DNA from: Xanthobacter sp. YC-JY1
Lineage (GTDB): Bacteria; Pseudomonadota; Alphaproteobacteria; Rhizobiales; Xanthobacteraceae
Direction: 5' to 3'
Assembly: GCF_021730305.1 (NCBI RefSeq)
Contig: NZ_CP032674.1
Coordinates: forward strand, 5,007,001 to 5,071,000
DNA length: 64,000 bases
A program made the position numbers and the translations under genes. Numbering within the stretch: the stretch's first letter is position 1; the number at the start of each line of letters is the position of its first letter. Of the stretch, positions 58,529 through 64,000 are shown piece after piece. Below the pieces are notes generated by a model. That model ran no database searches, had not been told where the DNA came from, and was given only the letters and a program-made list of their open reading frames with translations.

Positions 58529-59038
58529 ATGCCCCACACGCCCGACACCCTTCTCGCCTTCCTCGCGCAGAACGACATTTCCGGCACCACCTACGAGCAT
58601 CCGCCCGTCCACACAGTGGCCGAATCCCAGGCGCTGCGCGGCGACATTCCCGGCGCCCATACCAAGAACCTGTTCCTGCGCGACGGGAAGAAGACCTATT
58701 TCCTGCTGACGCTCGCCGAGGATACCCCGGTGAACCTCAAGGCCCTGCGCGGCCCGCTGGGGGCTAAGGGCTCGCTCTCCTTCGCCTCGCCCGAGGCGCT
58801 CATGGAGCATCTCGGCATCCTGCCCGGCTCGGTGAGCCTGCTCGCGCTCGCCAACGATACCGAAGGCCGGGTCCGCTTCGCCATCGATGCGGCGCTCATG
58901 CGCGCCGACTTCGTGGGCTGCCACCCGCTCACCAATGCCCGCACCACCGTGCTCACGCCGGAGGCGCTACGCGCTTTCTTCCGCCTGACCGGCCATGAGG
59001 CCATGGAAGTGGAGATTCCGTCGGCCGGCGAGGCGTGA
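58529..59038 (+). CDS. Prolyl-tRNA editing protein ProX/PrdX (YbaK family deacylase)
   Basis: The 169-residue protein is a free-standing YbaK/INS domain that hydrolyses mischarged alanyl-tRNA(Pro) or a similar tRNA. It has VHTVAESQAL, HTKNLFLRDGKKTYFLLTL with the conserved lysine, and GSVSLLALANDTEGRVRFAID. Length matches the ProXp-ala (PrdX) type found when ProRS lacks an editing domain. Gene alone on its strand. Confidence 0.88.
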   Translation: MPHTPDTLLAFLAQNDISGTTYEHPPVHTVAESQALRGDIPGAHTKNLFLRDGKKTYFLLTLAEDTPVNLKALRGPLGAKGSLSFASPEALMEHLGILPGSVSLLALANDTEGRVRFAIDAALMRADFVGCHPLTNARTTVLTPEALRAFFRLTGHEAMEVEIPSAGEA

Positions 59039-59062
59039 GCCCCGCTTAATTGGCGCATGGCT

Positions 59063-59701
59063 TCAATTTGCGCATGGCTTCATGGCGCTCTCGTCGCTGC
59101 CGGCCTGGGCGAGGAGCGTCCTGAGGTCGATGTCCTGGATCAGCGTCACGAAATTGCCGCCCGGCTTCAGCCGGAGATACGTGCTGAGCAGCAGCGGCCC
59201 GGCGGGTAACGCGCCGCGCACGCAACCTTCAGCGGACACCGCGAGCGACCCGCTGGCGCGCCGTCCCTTCGCCAGTTCGTCCGATTTCAGCGCCAGCGCC
59301 TCGCTGCGCGCCGCCTCCAGCTTGCGTCGGCCCTCGTCGGTCAGCCGGAAAAGGGTGATGCGCATGCCCGCGCGCTCCTCCTCCTTGAGCGCCGCGAGGG
59401 CCTTCGGGTCCGTCTCCACCTCCAGCGCCGCCTGCACGGTCGTCTTGCGGGCCTCATCGCCCTGGCGCCAGTAGGACATGACCACGAACGCCCCGCCGGG
59501 CACCGCCACGATCTCCTTGGGCGCACGCACGGCGGCGCGCAGGACGGTCAGATCAGCCGTTTCGAGATCGAGGGTGGCCAGCTGCGGCAGGGAGCTGACG
59601 GGAACATGGGAGCAGGCGCCCACACAAAGAACGGCCACCAGCAAGGCGAGCGTCCGTACGGGGCGCGAGAGGGCGAGAAAGAAACGCATCCGATCTCTCA
59701 T
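59063..59701 (-). CDS. Unknown lipoprotein
   Basis: From ATG 59701 the 212-residue protein has a lipoprotein signal (LALLVAVLCVGAC, lipobox VGAC). The mature part has LPQLATLDLETADLTVLRAAVRAPKEIVAVPGGAFVVMSYWR, helical ERAGMRITLFRLTDEGRRKLEAARSEALALK, and a C-terminal LLLSTYLRLKPGGNFVTLIQDIDLRTLL. Family not recognised. The frame is open for 25 more codons upstream, to 59776. It is divergent from the DUF2975 gene. Confidence 0.78.
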   Translation of the reverse strand: MRDRMRFFLALSRPVRTLALLVAVLCVGACSHVPVSSLPQLATLDLETADLTVLRAAVRAPKEIVAVPGGAFVVMSYWRQGDEARKTTVQAALEVETDPKALAALKEEERAGMRITLFRLTDEGRRKLEAARSEALALKSDELAKGRRASGSLAVSAEGCVRGALPAGPLLLSTYLRLKPGGNFVTLIQDIDLRTLLAQAGSDESAMKPCAN

Positions 59702-59759
59702 TTTGGGTTGAATAATTACTGTTTTACGATAAAAAATGAATGCGTCAAGGAAAGCTCGC

Positions 59760-60314
59760 ATGTCTTCAGATCGCATCGACCCCAGACTTCACCGCGTGGT
59801 GCGCCTCGGCCGCACCCTCTCGATCGCCACCCTCGTGATCCTTCTGCTGCTGATGGCGTCCGGCCTCGGCATCTGGCTGTCGCCTGGGCTGGTGGAACGG
59901 GTGATCGTCCCGCGCATCGGCCTCGCCGGGCATCCGGTGGCGCTGGATGGCGCGAGCCTGTCCGCCGGCCTCGCGATTTCCGCGATTCCGCTCGGCATCC
60001 TCGCCTATGGCCTGCTTCAGGTGCGCCAGATCTTCCGCGATTTCGGCCGCGGCGAGATCATCTCCGCCTTGCTCGCGGTGCGGCTGGAGCGCTTCGGCGC
60101 GGCCGTCGCGCTCCAGGGCCTCCTCGCCCCCTTCGTCGGGGCGGCGCTGAGCATCGCCCTCACCCTCAACAATCCGCCGGGCACGCGCGCCATCGCCGTC
60201 TCGATCTCCAGCCACGACGTGGTGGCGGTGATCGTCGGCCTGCTCGTCATCGGGGTGGGGGCGGTCATGCGCGAGGCGGCGCGCATCGCCGAAGAAAACG
60301 CGAGCTTCGTCTGA
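59760..60314 (+). CDS. DUF2975 membrane protein
   Basis: The 184-residue protein has four membrane helices (IATLVILLLLMASGLGIWLS, LAISAIPLGILAYGLL, LLAPFVGAALSIALTL, VVAVIVGLLVIGVGAVM). The loop LQVRQIFRDFGRGEIIS is the DUF2975 signature and the end VMREAARIAEENASFV is the usual C-terminus. DUF2975 proteins pair with a small XRE regulator, and one follows here 22 bases after the stop. Start ATG 59760; an ATG 24 bases upstream is also possible. Function unknown. Confidence 0.85.
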   Translation: MSSDRIDPRLHRVVRLGRTLSIATLVILLLLMASGLGIWLSPGLVERVIVPRIGLAGHPVALDGASLSAGLAISAIPLGILAYGLLQVRQIFRDFGRGEIISALLAVRLERFGAAVALQGLLAPFVGAALSIALTLNNPPGTRAIAVSISSHDVVAVIVGLLVIGVGAVMREAARIAEENASFV

Positions 60315-60336
60315 GCGGGGAGGCTATGGGACCACC

Positions 60337-60573
60337 ATGCCCATCATCGTCAATCTCGACGTGATGCTGGCGCGCCGCAAGATGCGTTCGCGCGAGCTTG
60401 CCGAGCGCATCGGCATCACCGAGCAGAACGTTTCCCTGCTCAAGTCCGGCAAGGTGCGCGGCGTGCGCTTCGACACGCTAGCGCGCATCTGCGAAACCCT
60501 CGGCTGCCAGCCCGGCGACATTCTGGAATATGTGCCGGGGAACGAGGAAGCGGACGAGGAGGCGGCGGACTAG
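60337..60573 (+). CDS. Small XRE/Cro-like regulator paired with DUF2975
   Basis: The 78-residue protein is one helix-turn-helix: MPIIVNLDVMLARRKMRSRELAERIGITEQNVSLLKSGKVRGVRFDTLARICETLGCQPGDILEY. This is the YozG-type regulator that nearly always follows DUF2975. It is 22 bases after it and cotranscribed. The acidic C-terminus EEADEEAAD is short. Confidence 0.88.
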   Translation: MPIIVNLDVMLARRKMRSRELAERIGITEQNVSLLKSGKVRGVRFDTLARICETLGCQPGDILEYVPGNEEADEEAAD

Positions 60574-60588
60574 CGCCCCGCTTCGTCG

Positions 60589-61023
60589 TCAGCCCGGATC
60601 GCCCCCCGCCCGGGCGTCATAGGCGGCCTGCGCCGCCAGCACCGCATCCATGTTGCGCTCGGCCCAGTGGGCGATGGCCGCCACCGCGTCGGTCAGCGTC
60701 CGGCCGAGCGGCGTCAGCGCGTATTCCACCGTGACCGGCACGGTGGGGAAGACCGCCCGCGAGAGGAGCCCGTCGCGCTCCAGCTTCTTCAGCGTCTGCG
60801 ACAGCACCTTCTGCGAGATGCCCTTGATGTCCCGCCTGAGGTGGTTGAACCGCACCGGGCCGTCGCGCAGCCGGTCGAGGATCAGCACCGCCCATTTGTC
60901 GGCGATGCGGTCCAGCACCATGCGCGTCGGGCATTGCGCCTCATAGACATCGAAGGGCCACGGAAGCCGGCAGCTCTCGCCGGCAGGCTCAGGCGCGCCC
61001 TGCGGTTTCCCGGAAGTGACCAT
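60589..61023 (-). CDS. HxlR family transcriptional regulator
   Basis: The 144-residue protein has the HxlR winged helix: CPTRMVLDRIADKWAVLILDRLRDGPVRFNHLRRDIKGISQKVLSQTLKKLERDGLLSRAVF. C31 just before it is the conserved cysteine used for redox sensing in HypR/QorR-type members; C18 is a second candidate. It is divergent from an NmrA/QorB-like oxidoreductase, the standard arrangement for this regulator group. Confidence 0.92.
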   Translation of the reverse strand: MVTSGKPQGAPEPAGESCRLPWPFDVYEAQCPTRMVLDRIADKWAVLILDRLRDGPVRFNHLRRDIKGISQKVLSQTLKKLERDGLLSRAVFPTVPVTVEYALTPLGRTLTDAVAAIAHWAERNMDAVLAAQAAYDARAGGDPG

Positions 61024-61085
61024 GTGAGTTCAAGGTGCTCTCTTTTGGGCTTGCTCGACCAAGAGTATGTATCCAATCGGAAGCT

Positions 61086-61102
61086 GGTTTCCAATGGAAA
61101 CC
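61086..61102. promoter_or_regulatory. Palindrome in the HxlR-QorB spacer, probable operator
   Basis: GGTTTCCAATGGAAACC is a 7-bp inverted repeat around AAT. A related TATCCAATCGG lies about 15 bases to the left (61071-61081). Both sit in the 128-base spacer between the HxlR gene and its divergent partner. Confidence 0.6.
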
Positions 61103-61151
61103 TATCCTTGAATGCCCGCGCCACCGTGCGCCGGCGAGCAGGAGAGCGATC

Positions 61152-61988
61152 ATGTCGGGTCAGATTCTGGTTTTCGCGGCCAACGGCAATGTGGGCCAGC
61201 CGCTGGTGCAGGCCCTTCTCGCCAAGGGCGAACAGGTGAAGGCGGCATCCCGCACGGGCAAGGCCGTGGGCGGTGCGCAGGGTGTGGCCATCGACATGGA
61301 TGATCCCTTCACCTTCGCGACGGCCTTCGCCAGCGTGGACCGACTCTTCCTTCTGGCGCCCACCGGCTCCCTCGACATCACCGGGCGCCTCCTGCCCGTG
61401 ATCGAGGCCGCTGCCGCCCGCAAGGTGAAGGTGGTGCTGATGACCGCGCTCGGCGTCGATGCGGACGACGCCATTCCCTACCGGCAGGTGGAACTGACGC
61501 TGGAGCGCTCGGGCACGCCGTTCGTGATCCTGCGGCCGAACTGGTTCGCGGACAATTTCCACACCTTCTGGAAGGCCGGCATCGACCATGGCGTGATCGC
61601 CCTCCCGGCGGCCGAGGGAAAGACGAGCTTCATCGACGCCCGAGACATCGCCGAAAGCGCGGCAGCAGCCCTGACCACCGATCGCTTCGACGGGCGCGCC
61701 TTCAACCTCACCGGTCCCGAGGCGCTGACCTATGGCGAGGCGGCGGCCATCCTCTCGTCGGTGACGGGCAAGCCCATCGCCTACACGGCTGTGAGCGACG
61801 ACACCTTCGTCGGCATCCTCACGGGCGCGGGCGTGCCGGAGCCCTATGCGCGCTTCCTCGCCACGCTCTTCCATCCCGTCCGCGAGGGCCGGACGGCGCA
61901 CGTCACCGCCGACGTGGAAACCCTGACGGGCCATGCGCCGCGCACGCTTTCGACCTATGCGCAGGACAACGCCGCGCGGCTCGCCTGA
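61152..61988 (+). CDS. NmrA/QorB-like NAD(P)-binding oxidoreductase
   Basis: The 278-residue protein is an atypical SDR of the NmrA/QorB type: ILVFAANGNVGQPLVQALLAKGEQVKAASRTGKA at the start, then LFLLAPTGSLDITGRLLPVIEAAAARKVKVVLMTALGVDA, and RPNWFADNFHTFW. Family members reduce quinones or act as redox sensors. It is divergent from the HxlR regulator and is probably its target. Start ATG 61152 is preceded by CAGGAGAGCGATC. Confidence 0.85.
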   Translation: MSGQILVFAANGNVGQPLVQALLAKGEQVKAASRTGKAVGGAQGVAIDMDDPFTFATAFASVDRLFLLAPTGSLDITGRLLPVIEAAAARKVKVVLMTALGVDADDAIPYRQVELTLERSGTPFVILRPNWFADNFHTFWKAGIDHGVIALPAAEGKTSFIDARDIAESAAAALTTDRFDGRAFNLTGPEALTYGEAAAILSSVTGKPIAYTAVSDDTFVGILTGAGVPEPYARFLATLFHPVREGRTAHVTADVETLTGHAPRTLSTYAQDNAARLA

Positions 61989-61994
61989 GCCGCG

Positions 61995-62453
61995 TCACAG
62001 GTCCATGCGGTAGCGGACGAAATCGTCTGCCGCGACGAAGCTGTCGTAGAGCCGGCGGGCGGGATTGTCCTGCCTTGTGTGCCAGTAGAGGAGCGACCAG
62101 CCCCTCTCCTTGCCGAGGCGCACGAGGTCGGCGATCAGCGCGCGGCCGATCCCGCCGCCGCGGCAGGCGGGATCGACGAACAGGTCTTCAAGATAGCAGA
62201 CCGGCGCGGCAACCCAGGTGCCCTCATGCAGGATGCTGATGGAGAAGCCGACCGGCTCGCCGCCGCGCCGCGCCATCCGCCCGATCATCGGCACCGAAGG
62301 GTCGAGAATGCGCGCCCAGGTGCGGGCGGTGATGTCCGCCCCCACCTCGGTCTCGTAGAAGGCGTTGTAGCCCGCCCACAGGCGACGCCATGCGGCCTCG
62401 TCCTGCGGCGCAGCGTCCGCGATCAGCAGGGGTTCGCCCGTGACCTCGCTCAT
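61995..62453 (-). CDS. GNAT family N-acetyltransferase
   Basis: From ATG 62453 the 152-residue protein is a GNAT domain: PVCYLEDLFVDPACRGGGIGRALIADLVRLGKERGWSLLYWHT with the RGGGIGRA acetyl-CoA loop. The N-terminal half has RLWAGYNAFYETEVGADITARTWARIL. Substrate not predictable. It is convergent with the oxidoreductase and follows the acyl-CoA dehydrogenase by 17 bases on the minus strand, possibly cotranscribed. Confidence 0.88.
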   Translation of the reverse strand: MSEVTGEPLLIADAAPQDEAAWRRLWAGYNAFYETEVGADITARTWARILDPSVPMIGRMARRGGEPVGFSISILHEGTWVAAPVCYLEDLFVDPACRGGGIGRALIADLVRLGKERGWSLLYWHTRQDNPARRLYDSFVAADDFVRYRMDL

Positions 62454-62470
62454 CGTCTCGCCCGGCCCGC

Positions 62471-64000
62471 TCAGTTGCCGCCGTCCAGCAGGCGGCGGGC
62501 GATGACCTGGGCCTGAATCTCCGCCGCACCCTCGAAGATGTTGAGGATGCGCGCGTCGCACAGGATGCGCGACACCGGATATTCCAGCGCGAAGCCGTTG
62601 CCGCCGTGGATCTGCAGGGCGTTGTCCGCCGCCGCCCAGGCGACGCGCGCGCCGAGCAGCTTGGACATGCCGGCCTCGAGGTCCGTGCGGCGCCCCTCGT
62701 CCTTGGCGCGGGCGGCGAAATAGGTGATCTGGCGGGCGATCATGGTCTCCACCGCCATCATCACGATCTTGTCGGCGACGCGGGGGAAATTGATCAGCGA
62801 CTTGCCGAACTGGATGCGCTCCTCGGCATATTTCAGGCCCACCTCCATGGCGGCCTGGGCCACGCCCACGGCGCGGGCGGCGGTCTGGATGCGGGCGCTC
62901 TCGAAGGTGGTCATGAGCTGCTTGAAGCCCTGCCCCTCCTCGCCGCCGAGCAGGTTCTTCGCCGGCACGGTGAAGCCGTCGAAGCCGATCTCGTATTCCT
63001 TCATGCCGCGATAGCCGAGCACCTCGATCTCGCCGCCGGTCATGCCCTCGGCGGGGAACGGGTTCTCGTCGGAGCCGCGCGGCTTTTCGGCGAGCAGGAT
63101 GGACAGGCCTTTGTAGCCGGGCTCGGCCGGATTGGTGCGCACCAGCAGGGTCATGATGTCGGCGCGGACCGGATGGGTGATCCAGGTCTTGTTGCCGTTG
63201 ACCTTGTAGACATCTCCCTCCTTCACCGCGCGGGTGCGGAGCGAAGCGAGGTCCGAGCCGGTGTTGGGCTCGGTGAACACCGCCGTGGGCAGGATCTCGC
63301 CCGAGGCGATCTTGGGCAGGAAGTGGCCCTTCTGCTCATCCGTACCGCCGGCGAGGATCAGCTCCGCCGCGATCTCCGAGCGGGTGCCCAGCGAACCGAC
63401 GCCGATATAGCCGCGCGATAGCTCCTCGGTGACGACGCACATGGCCTCCTTCGGCAGGCCGAGGCCGCCGAACTCCTCGGGGATGGTGAGGCCGAACACG
63501 CCCATCTCGGAGAGTTGGGAGATGATCTCCAGCGGAATGTAGTCGTTCTTCAGATGCCATTCGTGGGCATGGGGGGCGACTTCCGCCTCCACGAAGCGAT
63601 GCATCTCGGTGCGCATCGCTTCCGTGGTCTCGTCGAGGCCCGCCTCGCCGATGGTGCCGGCGAGGTGCGCGTCGCGGATGATGTCGGCGAGCGCGGCGCG
63701 GCTGGCCGCCGTATTGCCGTTCTCCACCAGTGCCGCGATGGCAGGCTCGGCGGCCAGCGCCGCAATGGTCGCGCCGGAGACGTAGAGATCGGGAAGCCGG
63801 ACGATCTCGCCCTGGCTCATGGGAATGCCGCCGAGGATCTGCGCGATGTACTCGCCGAGGCCGATCTGCACGATCAGCTTCTCGGTGTCGCCGAACTTGC
63901 CCATCTCGGTCAGGCGGTCGGCATAGTGCACCAGCTCGCGCACGGAGAAGACGTAGGTGGCGAGCCAGGCGAGGCCGTGGGTGGCGCGCTGCTCCTTCTC
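62471..64000 (-). CDS. Acyl-CoA dehydrogenase, probable (2S)-methylsuccinyl-CoA dehydrogenase (5' end outside window)
   Basis: At least 509 residues are visible and the frame is still open at the right edge (upstream codons give ATHGLAWLATYVFSV). The ACAD core is clear: FGLTIPEEFGGLG, TAVFTEPNTGSDLASLRT, KVNGNKTWITH, FGKSLINFPRVAD, QIHGGNGFALEYPVSRILCDARILNIFEGAAEIQ. The catalytic glutamate lies in that last stretch. The unusual N-terminal extension with LIVQIGLGEYIAQILGGIPMSQGEIVR is what I know from Mcd of the ethylmalonyl-CoA pathway. Other ethylmalonyl-CoA pathway genes would lie upstream, outside. The assignment to Mcd is moderate. Confidence 0.82.
   Translation of the reverse strand, partial: EKEQRATHGLAWLATYVFSVRELVHYADRLTEMGKFGDTEKLIVQIGLGEYIAQILGGIPMSQGEIVRLPDLYVSGATIAALAAEPAIAALVENGNTAASRAALADIIRDAHLAGTIGEAGLDETTEAMRTEMHRFVEAEVAPHAHEWHLKNDYIPLEIISQLSEMGVFGLTIPEEFGGLGLPKEAMCVVTEELSRGYIGVGSLGTRSEIAAELILAGGTDEQKGHFLPKIASGEILPTAVFTEPNTGSDLASLRTRAVKEGDVYKVNGNKTWITHPVRADIMTLLVRTNPAEPGYKGLSILLAEKPRGSDENPFPAEGMTGGEIEVLGYRGMKEYEIGFDGFTVPAKNLLGGEEGQGFKQLMTTFESARIQTAARAVGVAQAAMEVGLKYAEERIQFGKSLINFPRVADKIVMMAVETMIARQITYFAARAKDEGRRTDLEAGMSKLLGARVAWAAADNALQIHGGNGFALEYPVSRILCDARILNIFEGAAEIQAQVIARRLLDGGN

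Overview
The window is a very GC-rich piece of bacterial chromosome, almost fully coding, with no rRNA, tRNA, insertion sequence, phage gene or CRISPR array that I can see. Gene content points to an alphaproteobacterium of the Hyphomicrobiales, most likely near Xanthobacteraceae. The reasons are a PmtA-type phospholipid N-methyltransferase, an OlsB-type acyltransferase, a DUF1236 protein, an alphaproteobacterial FtsZ tail, a hupTUV-hypF hydrogen-sensing set, a phasin-region (PHA_gran_rgn) protein and a probable methylsuccinyl-CoA dehydrogenase. The taxonomic placement is inference.

Layout. 1-2.6 kb: end of an RbbA-type ABC transporter fusion and its partner permease. 2.6-10 kb: an inverted interspersed repeat, an Rrf2 regulator, yciB, mtgA, ispA, then dapB-gpmA and a minus-strand run of a histidine phosphatase, pyrF and a double DUF1330 protein, and pmtA. 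10-11.7 kb: a TetR regulator divergent from an NAD-dependent epimerase, with three 13-bp palindromes between them. 11.7-15.5 kb: dnaK, an unknown exported protein and dnaJ in one direction, with a good heat-shock-type promoter upstream of dnaK. 15.5-18.1 kb: pncA, a VOC protein, a DUF1236 protein and alkB.

18.1-25.4 kb: an unknown exported protein, then a tightly packed hupT-hupU-hupV-hypF unit (hydrogen-sensing kinase, regulatory [NiFe] hydrogenase, and a maturase). 25.4-29 kb: rsmI-yraN-gshB, a PHA-granule-region protein and a methyltransferase. 29.1-33.2 kb: comM, an unknown exported protein, olsB and arfB. 33.2-43.9 kb: an envelope and division block on the minus strand, read as murB-ddlB-ftsQ-ftsA-ftsZ-lpxC-bamD-recN. 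It lacks murC next to murB and ligA next to recN.

44-51.4 kb: a YuiH/MsrP-like molybdoenzyme, a LysR regulator divergent from an esterase-like gene, and an RND efflux pair that ends at a textbook terminator. 51.4-52.2 kb: an AT-rich patch leading into a small exported protein. 52.2-64 kb: otnK-like kinase, ppc, a winged-helix-like protein, two small exported proteins, a ProX-type deacylase, a lipoprotein, a DUF2975/XRE pair, an HxlR/QorB-like redox pair, a GNAT enzyme and a 5'-truncated acyl-CoA dehydrogenase.

Most genes are core or well-known families. The least explained parts are the exported protein inside the dnaK-dnaJ unit, the exported protein in front of hupT, the esterase-like protein with a degraded catalytic triad in front of the efflux pump, the tandem operators at the TetR gene, and the small exported proteins near 51.8 and 57.7 kb. 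I found no clearly new multi-gene system.
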